Positions 7,299-15,989 of a stretch of 50,169 nucleotides of DNA are shown here, one piece after another. The notes beneath the pieces are model-generated. The model was given only the letters and a program-made list of their open reading frames with translations. It searched no databases and had not been told where the DNA came from. Each line of letters begins with the position of its first letter. Positions within the stretch are counted from its first letter, which is position 1. The stretch comes from CAYWTX01 sp964461295 (lineage in GTDB: Bacteria > Planctomycetota > Phycisphaerae > SM23-33): positions 1-50,169 of the forward strand of contig CAYWTX010000419.1 in the NCBI GenBank assembly GCA_964461295.1. Reading direction: 5' to 3'. Position numbers and translations under genes: made by a program.

Positions 7299-8639
7299 TT
7301 ACGCCGTCGCCTGGATCTCCTGCGTCAGGCGCTCAATAGTGGTCTGGAGTTGGAGATCGCTGGTGCACTGGGCGGAGATCGTGCGGTCGGCGTGGAGCAC
7401 GGTGGTGTGGTCGCGGCCGCCGAAGTAGCCGCCGATTTCCTCGAGGCTGTGCCGTGTCAGGTTGCGGGCCAGATGCATGCACACCTGCCGCGGCAAGGCG
7501 ATCGAGCGGCTGCGCTTCTTGGATTGCAGGTCGGCCAGCCGCACGTTGTAGCGTGTGGTGACGGCGTTAAGGATGTCCTCGATGGTGATCTCGCGCCGCG
7601 CGGCATCGACCTGCGCTGTTCCTAGTGCCTCCTGGGCGAGGGCCAGGTCGTGCGGCCGGTCGGTGACGGCCGCGAGCATCTGCACCTTGGCGATGGCGCC
7701 TTCGAGTTCGCGGGTATTGGAGTCGATGGTGCCGGCGATGAAGCAGACGACGTCATCGGGCAGTTCGACGTTGCGCAGGCGGGCCTTCTTGCGGACGATG
7801 GCGACGCGCGTTTCGTAGCAGGGGCGGTCGATCCGAGCCACCAGGCCCCAGTTGAAGCGGCTGATCAGCCGTTCCTCCAGGTGGGGGATTTCGCCGGGGC
7901 CTCGGTCGCCGGAGAGGATGATCTGCTTCTGCATCTGGTAGAGCGTGTTGAACGTGTGGAAGAATTCTTCCTGCGTCTGCTCGTGGCCGGCGAGGAACTG
8001 TATGTCGTCGATGGCCAGCTGGTCGGCGTGGCGGTAGCGGTAGCGGAACTCCAGGAGTTGTCCGCGTTCGACGGCGCCGATGAAGTCGTTGACGAACTCC
8101 TCGCACGTGAGCACGCAGATGTTGGCGTTAGAGTTGTCGGCGAGGATTCTATGGCACGTGGCGTGAAGCAGGTGGGTCTTGCCCAGGCCGACGCTGCCGT
8201 GGAGGAACAGCGGGTTGTACGTGCGCCCCGGCGACTCCGAGACGGCCTGGCAGGCGGCGTGGGCGAGGCGGTTGCACGGCCCGGTGACGAACGAACTGAA
8301 GAGGTAGTCGTCGCACAGGCGGCGGCGGTCCTCGGGCAGGCGCACCTCGACGGCGCCGACGTACTTCCCCGGCGCCGACTCCTCGTCGACGTCGGCGCGC
8401 GTGAGGAAGCAGACGCCGACGAGCCTGCCGGTGGCGGCCTGGGCGGCCTCGGTGAACAGGGCCGTCGCGTGCCGCTTGCAGTACTCCTGCTCCCGCTTGC
8501 CGGGAGCCTGTATCTCAAGCAGGCCGTGCTCCAGCGAAATCGGCTCCAGCTCGGTGAACCACGGCCGGATGAGGTTGCCGCCTTCCGCCACAACCTGCTC
8601 GACGATTCGCTGCCACAAGGAGCGATCCACCGTCGCCAT
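7299..8639 (-). CDS. dnaA: Chromosomal replication initiator protein DnaA
   Basis: This 446-residue protein is of normal length for DnaA, the ATP-dependent initiator that binds DnaA boxes and opens the origin. Domain I is at the N-terminus (SLWQRIVEQV). The AAA+ module has Walker A GSVGLGKTHLLHA at residues 148-160 and Walker B LAIDDIQFLAGHEQ. A sensor segment includes RLISRFNWGLVARI. The domain IV signature that reads the DnaA box is GGYFGGRDHTTVLHADRTI. The ATG at 8639 removes a low-complexity extension that would otherwise begin upstream. A promoter with a perfect TTGACA lies about 150 bp upstream. DnaN and RecF, common neighbours, are absent from both sides, as is frequent in planctomycetes. 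Confidence 0.97.
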   Translation of the reverse strand: MATVDRSLWQRIVEQVVAEGGNLIRPWFTELEPISLEHGLLEIQAPGKREQEYCKRHATALFTEAAQAATGRLVGVCFLTRADVDEESAPGKYVGAVEVRLPEDRRRLCDDYLFSSFVTGPCNRLAHAACQAVSESPGRTYNPLFLHGSVGLGKTHLLHATCHRILADNSNANICVLTCEEFVNDFIGAVERGQLLEFRYRYRHADQLAIDDIQFLAGHEQTQEEFFHTFNTLYQMQKQIILSGDRGPGEIPHLEERLISRFNWGLVARIDRPCYETRVAIVRKKARLRNVELPDDVVCFIAGTIDSNTRELEGAIAKVQMLAAVTDRPHDLALAQEALGTAQVDAARREITIEDILNAVTTRYNVRLADLQSKKRSRSIALPRQVCMHLARNLTRHSLEEIGGYFGGRDHTTVLHADRTISAQCTSDLQLQTTIERLTQEIQATA

Positions 8640-8787
8640 AACCCACCCTCGACAGCGCGCAGCAAGCGCGGAAAAGAACCATGTTGCCCGAGAAGAACTG
8701 CTGTGACGCGGATGCGTAGCCGCCACAACCGCCCTCCGTGGCGGGAACTCGGCTGCGAGCGAGGAGCCGTCCTCGACCGCGACGGAC

Positions 8788-8814
8788 TCTATAGCCGCCT
8801 TGCGAGTGTGTCAA
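8788..8814 (-). promoter_or_regulatory. Sigma-70-like promoter for dnaA
   Basis: On the minus strand a perfect TTGACA (8814-8809) is followed after 15 bp by TATAGA (8793-8788). The spacing is one or two bases short. A TAGAGT hexamer two bases further on gives 17 bp. The site is about 150 bp upstream of the dnaA start, so the rest of 8640-8953 is mainly 5' leader plus the intergenic gap to the FtsQ-like gene. No DnaA box was seen in that leader. Confidence 0.45.
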
Positions 8815-8953
8815 AACAAAACCGGGCAAAACTTCGCGGCGCGAAGAATACCCGCATGCCCATTGGGCGAACTGGGGGCAGAAGCGCGGGTTCGCCTGGA
8901 CGTGATCCCGGGACGCAACCGCCCCATCGTCCTTGGCTGTTTCTCGTCTTCCC

Positions 8954-9949
8954 TCACGTGGGGCTGAGGTGCAGGTGATCGAACCGCAGGTCGAGGTAAT
9001 CGTGGAAGCCGGCCAGCTTGCCCCCGTGGTCGGCCACGTACGCGTCCAGATACGACATCTTTCGTTCCGGCGAGACCACGAAATCGCCGTTGCCGATGGG
9101 GAAACGCCCGAAGCGGATCTCCGTCGTCTTGCCGCGGCCGACCTGGGCCAGCACCCGCAACTCCGGCTCCGACCGGCTGATGCGGTTGGCGTGGTTGCGG
9201 ACGTCGATGGTCGCGATCTGGGCGAGGTAGGGTTTCGTCCGTACCAGTTCGACCAGGCGCAGGCCGTCCAGCAGGTCCGGGGCGTCCCATTTCCAGCCTG
9301 GCTGGGGCGGGTCGGTCTTCACACCCTCGATGACGACGTAATGGATCCGCCGCGCCGATGGTTGCCACTGTTTGCGAACGTCGCCGGGCGCCACGAAGCT
9401 GATCTGCCGGGCGTAGCCCCCCTTGCCGTCCGCGAACGACACGACGTACTGCGGCACCTGCTCGGACGGCAGCACGTGTCCATCGTCGCCGACGAACACC
9501 AACTCGCCCTTGTGGCGGACCCGCGCGACGGGTCGGCGGTACGCGGCGGACAAATCGACGATTCCGCGGCCGTCGGCGAGCACGCGAACGGCGACCTGCT
9601 CCACCTTGCGGACCCAGGGGTGCTGGGCGGCCAATTCGGCGACTTTCTCGGTCAGGCGCGGGTCGCTGAGGTTGGCCTGGGGCGGCGTCAGGTCGTTGGC
9701 AAGCGCCCGTGCCAGGGCGGCAGGCATCCATTGCGGCAGGCAAGCCAACTCGACGGACGCGGCGCCGCGTCCGGGACCGGCATGGGCATTCATGCCCAGC
9801 ACGTGGGCCTCGAGAACCGTCAGGCCGAAGGCCCCCGCGCCGGCCAAGGCGACGCACAGCGCGCCCCACGCCAACCAGCGCAGCGGCCGGCCGGTGAACC
9901 GGCGCGAAAGCAAACCGACCTTGTGTGAGTGATTGGCCATCGCGGTCAT
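8954..9949 (-). CDS. FtsQ/DivIB-like cell division protein (POTRA-type)
   Basis: This 331-residue protein has one membrane segment near residues 25-45 (LRWLAWGALCVALAGAGAF) after a basic N-terminus. The layout fits an inner-membrane protein with a periplasmic domain. The segment HPWVRKVEQVAVRVLADGRG, followed by RRPVARVRHKGELVFVGDDG, resembles the POTRA and beta regions of FtsQ, where a conserved strand is followed by 'rePvA' and a 'vd-dG' turn. The C-terminal YLDLRFDHLHL resembles the FtsQ end motif. Similarity is at the level of layout and short motifs, so I give no symbol. Proximity to murD, which faces away, supports a division and wall role. A strong hairpin sits about 16 bases before the start. 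Confidence 0.55.
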   Translation of the reverse strand: MTAMANHSHKVGLLSRRFTGRPLRWLAWGALCVALAGAGAFGLTVLEAHVLGMNAHAGPGRGAASVELACLPQWMPAALARALANDLTPPQANLSDPRLTEKVAELAAQHPWVRKVEQVAVRVLADGRGIVDLSAAYRRPVARVRHKGELVFVGDDGHVLPSEQVPQYVVSFADGKGGYARQISFVAPGDVRKQWQPSARRIHYVVIEGVKTDPPQPGWKWDAPDLLDGLRLVELVRTKPYLAQIATIDVRNHANRISRSEPELRVLAQVGRGKTTEIRFGRFPIGNGDFVVSPERKMSYLDAYVADHGGKLAGFHDYLDLRFDHLHLSPT

Positions 9950-9964
9950 CTATTGTCGGTTCAG

Positions 9965-9996
9965 GGGGCGGGGTTTCTCAAGAGAAACTCTGCCCT
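9965..9996. promoter_or_regulatory. Strong hairpin between the FtsQ-like gene and murD
   Basis: GTTTCTC at 9973-9979 and GAGAAAC at 9982-9988 are separated by two bases. The stem extends outward through GGGC / GCCC pairs with G-U wobbles, giving about 14 paired positions. On the minus strand it lies just before the FtsQ-like start and could mask the ribosome site. It could instead be a protein-binding palindrome. No U-tract follows. Confidence 0.4.
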
Positions 9997-10128
9997 GCGG
10001 CATGCCGGGGTAGCAGCGCTCCGCACCTCCGAGCGCCGGGAGCGATCGGAATCCTCTTCGATCGCGGCGAACCCATGGTGGGCCGCCGGCGAACACCTCC
10101 TCCTGGTCCCCCGTGCGCGACGCCGCAA

Positions 10129-10156
10129 TCGACAAAGGTCTCGCGGCCGGTATAAT
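10129..10156 (+). promoter_or_regulatory. Sigma-70-like promoter for murD
   Basis: TCGACA (10129-10134) and a perfect TATAAT (10151-10156) are 16 bp apart. The -10 ends 32 bp before the murD ATG, leaving a short leader with GGAG before the start. This is one of the best promoter matches in the window. Confidence 0.6.
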
Positions 10157-10188
10157 CCCGCCACCGGAACGGAGTCTGGAGAACCAGG

Positions 10189-11502
10189 ATGAAGAGCGAT
10201 TTTGCGGGCAGGCGCGTAACCGTCGTCGGGCTGGGCCGCTTCGGCGGCGGAGTGGGCGTCACGCGATGGCTCGCCGAGCAGGGCGCCGCCGTCACCGTCT
10301 CCGACAAGGCCCCTGCCGGCGACCTGGCCGAGTCCGTTCGCCAACTTGACGGCCTGGCCGTTGCGCTCCACCTCGGCGGGCACGAGGAGGCCGACTTCCT
10401 CCAGGCCGAACTGCTCGTGGTCAATCCCGCCCTGCCGCCGGAGACGCCGCTGTTGCTGGCCGCCGCGGCCGCCGGCGTGCCACAGACCACCGAGATGAAC
10501 CTTTTCCTGGAGCGCTGCCGGGCCGCGGTCGTCGCGATCACCGGCACGGTGGGCAAGAGCACCACCACCGCGATGATCGGCGAAATCCTCCGCCGGCGCT
10601 GCCGCACGCACGTCGGCGGGAACATTGGGCGCAGCCTCCTGTGCGAACTGCCCGACATAGCTCCCGGCGACGTCGTCGTGCTGGAACTGTCGAGCTTCCA
10701 GCTCTTCCGAATGCCGCCGACCTTGCGGGCCCCGCACGTCGCGCTGGTGACCAACCTGGCCGCCAACCACGTCGACTGGCATGGCTCGTTCGAGGCCTAC
10801 GGCGACGCCAAGAAGAACATCTTCCGCCGCCAGAAGCCCGGGGACGTGCTCGTGCTGAACGCCGCCGACCCGCACGTGAGGGGCTGGGCCGCCGAAGCGC
10901 CCGCCGGCGTGAAAGTCGAGTTCTTCAGCGGCGAGGGCGAGCTGCCGTTCGAGTTGAAGATCGTTGGGCGTCACAACCAGGCCAACGCCCAGGCGGCCTG
11001 GCAGGTCGCGCGGGCGATGGGTATCGACCGCGCCACCGCCGCGGCCGCCCTGGGCGGATTCGCCGGCCTGCCGCACCGGCTGCAATTCGTGGCCGAGCGG
11101 AACGGCGTGCGGTACTACAACGACAGCAAGTGCACCACGCCGGAGGGCGGCATCGTGGCGTTGGAAGCGTTCGAGCCGCGCCGGGCCATCTTCATCGTCG
11201 GCGGGTACGACAAGCACGTCAGCTTCGACTCCTTCGGCCGGGCGCTCGCCCAGCGGGCCAAGGCCGTCGTCGCCATCGGCGTCACGGCTGGGCAGATTGT
11301 CGCGGCCGTGGAAGTCGCCCGCAACGGCCCGGCCCCCGTGGTGGAGCGAGCCGCCACGCTGGCGGACGCGGTGGCCGCTTGCCGTCGCCACGCGGCAGCG
11401 GGCGACTGCATCGCCCTTTCGCCCGCCTGCGCAAGTTGGGACATGTTCCTGAATTACGAGCAGCGCGGCGACCAGTTCGCCGCTTTGGCGCGGGGCGGAT
11501 AG
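10189..11502 (+). CDS. murD: UDP-N-acetylmuramoyl-L-alanine--D-glutamate ligase
   Basis: This 437-residue protein is of normal length for MurD, the cytoplasmic Mur ligase that adds D-glutamate in peptidoglycan precursor synthesis. The N-terminal Rossmann-like domain begins VTVVGLGRFGGGVGVTRWL. The ATP-binding motif is VVAITGTVGKSTTTAMIGEI near residue 120. Further Mur motifs are LELSSFQLF, TNLAANHVDWHGSFEAY, GDAKKNIF and YNDSKCTTPEGGIVALEAF. The last differs slightly from the usual NDSKATNP. The C-terminal SPACASWDMFLNYEQRGDQF is typical of MurD. GGAG lies just before the ATG, and a good promoter is about 35 bp upstream. It is divergent from the FtsQ-like gene. The rest of a division and cell-wall cluster is not here. 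Confidence 0.95.
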   Translation: MKSDFAGRRVTVVGLGRFGGGVGVTRWLAEQGAAVTVSDKAPAGDLAESVRQLDGLAVALHLGGHEEADFLQAELLVVNPALPPETPLLLAAAAAGVPQTTEMNLFLERCRAAVVAITGTVGKSTTTAMIGEILRRRCRTHVGGNIGRSLLCELPDIAPGDVVVLELSSFQLFRMPPTLRAPHVALVTNLAANHVDWHGSFEAYGDAKKNIFRRQKPGDVLVLNAADPHVRGWAAEAPAGVKVEFFSGEGELPFELKIVGRHNQANAQAAWQVARAMGIDRATAAAALGGFAGLPHRLQFVAERNGVRYYNDSKCTTPEGGIVALEAFEPRRAIFIVGGYDKHVSFDSFGRALAQRAKAVVAIGVTAGQIVAAVEVARNGPAPVVERAATLADAVAACRRHAAAGDCIALSPACASWDMFLNYEQRGDQFAALARGG

Positions 11503-11563
11503 ACAAGAGAAAACCGGGGGGGGGCTACTGGTGTTCAAGCCTCCAGAGAGAGAAGGAGAACGC

Positions 11564-13327
11564 ATGAACACCATCCGCGCCGCCGCTGCCGCCGTCGCCA
11601 TGGCCATTGTGGTCCTGCCATCGGCGTTCGCCGAGGAACCTGCCAAGACCCCCGCGGCGGCGGCCGCCGAGACGCCCACGGGAGCGCCCAAGATCACCCA
11701 CGACTGGCCCATGTACTTCGGCCCGTCGGGCACCTTCGCGGATCCGACCAGGGTGCCACTCCTGGATGATTTCAGCCAGGCTCGTCTGGTCTGGAAGAGC
11801 GAGGACAAGAGCATCGGGTGGGGCAAGACCACCACTGGGGATCGTCCGAACTCCCCACGTGCACCGGGCCTGTATCCCAGCGGTCAGGGCAGCCTGATCG
11901 TCGCCGGCGGCCTGGTGATCGCGGGATACTTCATCCCCAGCGGTGAGGCAATCGCCAAGGAATACGCGGACAACCCCCCCGAATTGCGCCAGCGCGGCCT
12001 GATCGGGGCCGATGATGTCATCCTGGCGGTGGACGCGGCGACCGGCAAGACCAGGTGGAAGCAGGTCTTCGCCGGCAAAGGCATGAACCGCGGCGCCGGC
12101 AAGCGTCCGATGTATGGACCGACGCCGGCGGCGGCGGACGGGAGGGTCTTTCACCTCGGGACAACCGCGCGGGTCTACTGCGTCGAACTGGCGACCGGCA
12201 AACCAGTTTGGGAGAGCGACACCGGCAAACAGCACAAGGTACTCGAGGAACACAAGACCGAACAGCTCGCCCAGCGATCGCTCGCCAAGATCGAGGTCGA
12301 GATGCTGACCAGTCTGGTTGTTTGCGATCAGACACTGCTCGTCCCGTCTGGCGGCACGCTCATCGGGTTCGACGCCGCATCCGGCAAACGGTTGTGGGAA
12401 TGCGCCAATGCGTTGTCGGGCGACAATGTCCCCTGTCCGGTGGTGGTCGAAGGCCAACCGACCCTCTTCTGTATCAACGGGCAAGGCGAGATGCGGCTGA
12501 TTCAACCCAAGACCGGCAAAGTTCTCTGGATGCAGACCACCACGCCCAGGATTGCCCATTCGACGCAGCCGGTCGCGGCGGATGGCAAGGCTTTCGTCTG
12601 GAACCCGGTCACATCGGACCTCGGTAAGGGCGGCGCCGTTGGCGTGGGCAAACCCGCCTGTTACACCCTCAGACTCGATGGCGCGAAACTGCTATGGGAA
12701 CTGCCCGACGAGTACCAGCACGGGATGCGTCGCGATGGGGGACCATGCGCGAAGATGGGTTACCGGGACGGCGTGGCCTACTTGGGGACTTTCGGAGTTG
12801 GAGGCAAGGCTGCTATGGTGGCCGTCGATGCCGCCGACGGGAAACTGCTTCATAGACTCACCCCAACAACTACAAGTTGGGGTCAGTTCCACCTCTGGGG
12901 TAACAAATTCGTGCTGATTGGCGACAACAGCCATGAGAGCATGAGGATGGCATGCGCCTACACGCCCCACACGCTGGAACTGGCGCCGACAGGAAACCCC
13001 TACGCTCCACGCGGCAATGAAGGGGTGTCCGGTTATATCCTTCCCATCCGCGATCCGTTCGCCGATGGCTTCCAGTTCACGCGAACTGCCACCGGCCAAA
13101 TCTGGTGCTACGACCTGCGGAAGTCCCCGGCCATGTTCAAGGTCGAAGCCGCCCCCAAAGACGCCAAGGACCCGCGCGTCAACCAGATGCTGACGGCAGG
13201 GCTGAGCGACGGCAAACCGGCCGCGCCCTTACTCCCGTTGATCCGCGAGGCCAAGACCAGGTGGACCCATCGCGCCTTCGCCGATGCCTCCGCCAAGGCC
13301 ATCGCGGTCTTGGGGAAAGTCCAGTAA
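11564..13327 (+). CDS. Secreted PQQ-like beta-propeller repeat protein
   Basis: This 587-residue protein starts with a signal peptide (MNTIRAAAAAVAMAIVVLPS, with a cleavage site near AFAEE) and a short alanine- and proline-rich linker. The body contains at least five propeller-blade motifs of the 'D-x-x-TGK-x-x-W' kind: VDAATGKTRWKQVF, VELATGKPVWESD, FDAASGKRLWECA, PKTGKVLWMQT and VDAADGKLLHRLT. Such proteins belong to the BamB / quinoprotein-like family. Planctomycetes have many copies, mostly of unknown role. No catalytic residues of a true PQQ dehydrogenase can be assigned. AGAAGGAG lies before the ATG at 11564. The next gene, an exported esterase, may be co-transcribed across a 100-bp gap that contains a hairpin. 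Confidence 0.85.
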   Translation: MNTIRAAAAAVAMAIVVLPSAFAEEPAKTPAAAAAETPTGAPKITHDWPMYFGPSGTFADPTRVPLLDDFSQARLVWKSEDKSIGWGKTTTGDRPNSPRAPGLYPSGQGSLIVAGGLVIAGYFIPSGEAIAKEYADNPPELRQRGLIGADDVILAVDAATGKTRWKQVFAGKGMNRGAGKRPMYGPTPAAADGRVFHLGTTARVYCVELATGKPVWESDTGKQHKVLEEHKTEQLAQRSLAKIEVEMLTSLVVCDQTLLVPSGGTLIGFDAASGKRLWECANALSGDNVPCPVVVEGQPTLFCINGQGEMRLIQPKTGKVLWMQTTTPRIAHSTQPVAADGKAFVWNPVTSDLGKGGAVGVGKPACYTLRLDGAKLLWELPDEYQHGMRRDGGPCAKMGYRDGVAYLGTFGVGGKAAMVAVDAADGKLLHRLTPTTTSWGQFHLWGNKFVLIGDNSHESMRMACAYTPHTLELAPTGNPYAPRGNEGVSGYILPIRDPFADGFQFTRTATGQIWCYDLRKSPAMFKVEAAPKDAKDPRVNQMLTAGLSDGKPAAPLLPLIREAKTRWTHRAFADASAKAIAVLGKVQ

Positions 13328-13351
13328 ACTGCACAGAGATCGCATTCATCG

Positions 13352-13378
13352 GCCTGCCGCGGCGGGATTCCGGCAGGC
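13352..13378 (+). repeat. Hairpin between the propeller and esterase genes
   Basis: GCCTGCCG at 13352-13359 and CGGCAGGC at 13371-13378 form an 8-bp perfect stem with an 11-base loop. No U-tract follows, so it is not a clear intrinsic terminator. It may be an RNA-stability or repeat hairpin. Confidence 0.4.
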
Positions 13379-13429
13379 AGGACAAGGGCAAGAACCCCGT
13401 GAACGGCTACCGGAAAGGAAAAGTGGTCC

Positions 13430-14452
13430 ATGAAAAGTCTCTGCGCCATCGCGTTCGCCTGGTGTGTGCTGGCCCTGGCTGTTCCGACCTTGCCTTGTGC
13501 GGCCGGGGAGGCGGTCCTGCCGCCAAACCTGAAGAAGGGCGAGTACACCAGCCTCCAGTACACCAGCGCCGACGGCAAGGTCATGCACTACAACCTGTAT
13601 CTCCCCGCCTCGTACACGCCCGAGGCGAAGCTGCCGTTCCTGGCGGAGGTGCATGGCGGCGGGGTGCCCCCCCGGGACAAGCCATACAAAGGCGGCTCCG
13701 GCAAACGCTACCTGGAAAAGAACCCATCCTATAGCGAAGCCAAGTATCCCTGCGTCTTCTTCGAGCCGGTTGCCAATCCCGACTGGTGCAAGAGTTGTTG
13801 GGATGAGAAGGGATGGGGCACCGGCTCCCACAAGCACGACTTGGACGCTCCGCCGAAGGGGATCGCCCTGATCCTCGAACTGATTCCGATTCTCATGAAG
13901 GAACTGGGTTGCGACGCCAATCGATGCTATGTCGCGGGGGCATCCAACGGCGGGTACGCCACCTGGGACCTCATCATGTATCGGCCCGACCTCTTTGCCG
14001 CGGCCGTGCCTATCTGCGGAGCCGGAGACCCCTCCAAGGCGTCCCGCATTGCGCATATCCCGACCTGGGCGTTCCACGGCACGGCCGACAGGTGGGTCCC
14101 GTTCAAGGGCACGAAGGACATGATCGACGCCCTGGAGGCGGCCGGCGGCAAGCCTAAGCACACCTACATTGAGGGAGGCAACCACCATGCCTGGGATCCG
14201 GCATGGGAGAACCCGGAGTTGGTTCCCTGGCTGTTTGCGCAGGTGCGGAAGGGCAAGGCGGCCCCCGGCGCGCCCGCGGCTTCTGGTCCGGCGGCCAGTT
14301 CGCCGGCGCCGACCTCGCAACCAGTATCCCAAGGCACGGTGGGATGGCGCGGCGACGCCCCTTCGGGGCTAAGAGGGAGAAATGGCCGCTTCTGCGACTC
14401 TCTCGCAACCGCTCACGGATGGGCAGGCCGAGGAACTGGCGGCCCTGGATGA
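13430..14452 (+). CDS. Secreted alpha/beta-hydrolase, PHB-depolymerase-like esterase
   Basis: This 340-residue protein begins with a signal peptide (MKSLCAIAFAWCVLALAV, cleavage near AAGEA). It then has an esterase fold: HYNLYLPASY, PFLAEVHGGG, the nucleophile elbow VAGASNGGYATWDL with Ser172, an acid segment IPTWAFHGTADRWVPF with Asp220, and the catalytic histidine in GGNHHAWDP near 252-253. Planctomycete members of this family are often described as poly-hydroxybutyrate depolymerase-like or feruloyl-esterase-like enzymes. The true substrate is unknown. After residue 280 the sequence is Ala/Pro/Ser-rich, and the final 35 or so residues are encoded by dispersed repeat copy 3 (14352-14413). 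The C-terminal tail is therefore probably not functional. GGAAAGGAAAAG precedes the ATG. Confidence 0.82.
   Translation: MKSLCAIAFAWCVLALAVPTLPCAAGEAVLPPNLKKGEYTSLQYTSADGKVMHYNLYLPASYTPEAKLPFLAEVHGGGVPPRDKPYKGGSGKRYLEKNPSYSEAKYPCVFFEPVANPDWCKSCWDEKGWGTGSHKHDLDAPPKGIALILELIPILMKELGCDANRCYVAGASNGGYATWDLIMYRPDLFAAAVPICGAGDPSKASRIAHIPTWAFHGTADRWVPFKGTKDMIDALEAAGGKPKHTYIEGGNHHAWDPAWENPELVPWLFAQVRKGKAAPGAPAASGPAASSPAPTSQPVSQGTVGWRGDAPSGLRGRNGRFCDSLATAHGWAGRGTGGPG
14352..14413 (+). repeat. Dispersed repeat copy 3 (partial)
   Basis: GACGCCCCTTCGGGGC, CTAAGAGGGAG, GGCCGCTTCTGCGA and CTCTCTCGCAACCGCTC follow in the same order as in the other copies. It overlaps the 3' end of the esterase gene and the 5' end of the next frame, and supplies a GGGAG Shine-Dalgarno for the latter. 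Confidence 0.7.
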
Positions 14453-14774
14453 TGCCGTCGTCAAGCGGGTCATTCCTGCCGCGGCCAGACGAATTGCCGA
14501 ACGGAATGGCCGCATCGCCGAACTCCAGGCCAAGCTCGATGGCCACGATGGATTCGGCCCTGCGGACCTACCTGACGACTGGCCAACTGCCCCCGCTACC
14601 CCCACAATCCGTTGCAGACGGGTGAAGTGTTACCCGCACTGTTCTCAGGAACGCCTTTCGGACGCGTCCCGACCCCACCCCGGCGCGTTTGCCGGAGAAG
14701 GTGCGTGTGTACTCGCGGTTTCCTCACGCCCTGGGCGTATTGCGGACATGTCGCCGCCCGTCGCTGCCTCCTAG
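14382..14774 (+). CDS. Possible small hypothetical protein or gene remnant
   Basis: The 130-codon frame starts at an ATG seven bases after the GGGAG of the dispersed repeat. Residues 10-65 look like genuine protein: LTDGQAEELAALDDAVVKRV and then ARRIAERNGRIAELQAKLDG, a likely amphipathic or coiled-coil helix. After about residue 75 the composition changes (cysteine, proline, arginine) as in non-coding sequence. The frame overlaps the end of the esterase gene by 71 bp. It may be the 5' part of a decayed gene given a new start by the repeat. I do not recognise a family. Confidence 0.35.
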   Translation: MAASATLSQPLTDGQAEELAALDDAVVKRVIPAAARRIAERNGRIAELQAKLDGHDGFGPADLPDDWPTAPATPTIRCRRVKCYPHCSQERLSDASRPHPGAFAGEGACVLAVSSRPGRIADMSPPVAAS

Positions 14775-15254
14775 CAGCCCTTCCGTCGATCAGCGGGGTT
14801 TACCACTTGCCTGGCCGCGCAACAACGCGAACGCCGAGGGAAGACTTTCTGAGATGAGCGTGAGACCCGCGATGATCGGAACGGCGCGATCGCGGCGATG
14901 CTGGACGAGGCCAATGGGACGACCGCGGGCTTGGCCAGCGCCGTGCGGCAAGCCTTCGCCGAGCCCGGGGAAGCCTTCGACGCGATCGCGACGTCGATGG
15001 AAATGCACGAGTTCGCGGATCGGGTCATTGGTCCATCGACGCCGCGACGTGACGGCAGCCTTGTTCCGGGTAGTATATCGCGCCCCCGCCATGCGTGGTT
15101 GCTTCGGCCCCGATCCCCTGCGCGAACCACGGCGCCGAAGTGGGCGGGCGAGGTCGGCAGTCGGCAATGAGCAACTCGGTTGCGGGCAAAGCCGGCGCCG
15201 GGCAGTTCGTGGACCATCTTCCCCCGCCCCGCCGCGGCCGGTACACTGCCGCGC
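14775..15254. other. Decayed stretch upstream of kdsB
   Basis: These 480 bp hold no convincing complete gene. One plus-strand frame (opening after a TGA at 14850-14852, ATG at 14898, stop at 15170) has protein-like codons for about 55 residues, such as MLDEANGTTAGLASAVRQAF and then EAFDAIATSMEMHEFADRVI. It then becomes low-quality sequence. It may be a fragment of a lost gene. I cannot name it. No repeat or RNA gene was recognised here. Confidence 0.4.
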
Positions 15255-15989
15255 ATGAACGCCACGGCCATCATCCCCGCCCGGTATGCCTCAACGCGGC
15301 TGCCCGGCAAGCCGTTGCTTGCCCGTACGGGCAAGCCGCTCATCCAGCACGTGGTCGAGGCCGTGCGGCAGGCCCGGCGCATCGGGCGGGTCATCGTCGC
15401 CACCGATGACGAACGCATCCGCGCCGCCGTGGAAGCCTTCGGCGGACAGGCTGTGATGACCCGCGCCGACCACCGTAGCGGCAGCGACCGCCTGGCCGAG
15501 GCGGCCGCTATCCTCGGCCTGGGCGACGACGAGATCGTCGTGAACGTGCAGGGCGACGAGCCGGAGATTCCCGCGGCCGCCATCGACCGCGTCGTGGGAC
15601 TTGTCGCCGGTTCGCAGGCGCCCATGGCCACGCTGGTGACGCCCCTGTCGGCCGAGGAGGCGTGCGACCCCAACCGCGTGAAGGCCGTGCTCGGCCGCGA
15701 CGGCCGGGCGCTGTACTTCTCGCGCGCCCGAATCCCGTTCGACCGCGACGGTGCGGGCGGGGCGCGATACCTGCTGCACCTGGGCATCTACGCCTACCGC
15801 GTGGCGTTCCTCAAGCGGTTCACGGCTCTGCCGCCCACCCCGGCCGAGCAGTCCGAGAAGCTCGAGCAGCTCCGCGCGCTGGAGCACGGGTACGCCATCG
15901 TGGCGGCCGAGGTAGACTACGACGGCGCGGGCATCGACACCCCGGGCGACTACGCGGTGTTTGTTGCGCGAATGGCGGGGCAGGCGTGA
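15255..15989 (+). CDS. kdsB: 3-deoxy-manno-octulosonate cytidylyltransferase (CMP-Kdo synthetase)
   Basis: This 244-residue protein is of normal length for KdsB, which activates Kdo with CTP for lipopolysaccharide inner-core synthesis in the cytoplasm. The start reads MNATAIIPARYASTRLPGKP, the nucleotide-binding signature. Further motifs are VVEAVRQARRIGRVIVATDD, the DHRSGSDRLAEA segment that contacts CTP, VVNVQGDEPEIPAAAID, FSRARIPFDRD and HLGIYAYRVAFLKRF. All key segments are intact. The ATG at 15255 is set by the signature, which starts three residues in. The stop overlaps the start of the next gene by 4 bp. Its presence implies an LPS-type outer membrane. Confidence 0.95.
   Translation: MNATAIIPARYASTRLPGKPLLARTGKPLIQHVVEAVRQARRIGRVIVATDDERIRAAVEAFGGQAVMTRADHRSGSDRLAEAAAILGLGDDEIVVNVQGDEPEIPAAAIDRVVGLVAGSQAPMATLVTPLSAEEACDPNRVKAVLGRDGRALYFSRARIPFDRDGAGGARYLLHLGIYAYRVAFLKRFTALPPTPAEQSEKLEQLRALEHGYAIVAAEVDYDGAGIDTPGDYAVFVARMAGQA

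Noticed and set aside
8811..9869. A second minus-strand frame overlapping the FtsQ-like gene
   Set aside because: It is arginine- and glycine-rich shadow sequence in another frame of the FtsQ-like gene.
14612..14857. Short plus-strand frames between the esterase and kdsB
   Set aside because: They have cysteine- and arginine-rich composition, no ribosome site and no protein-like pattern.
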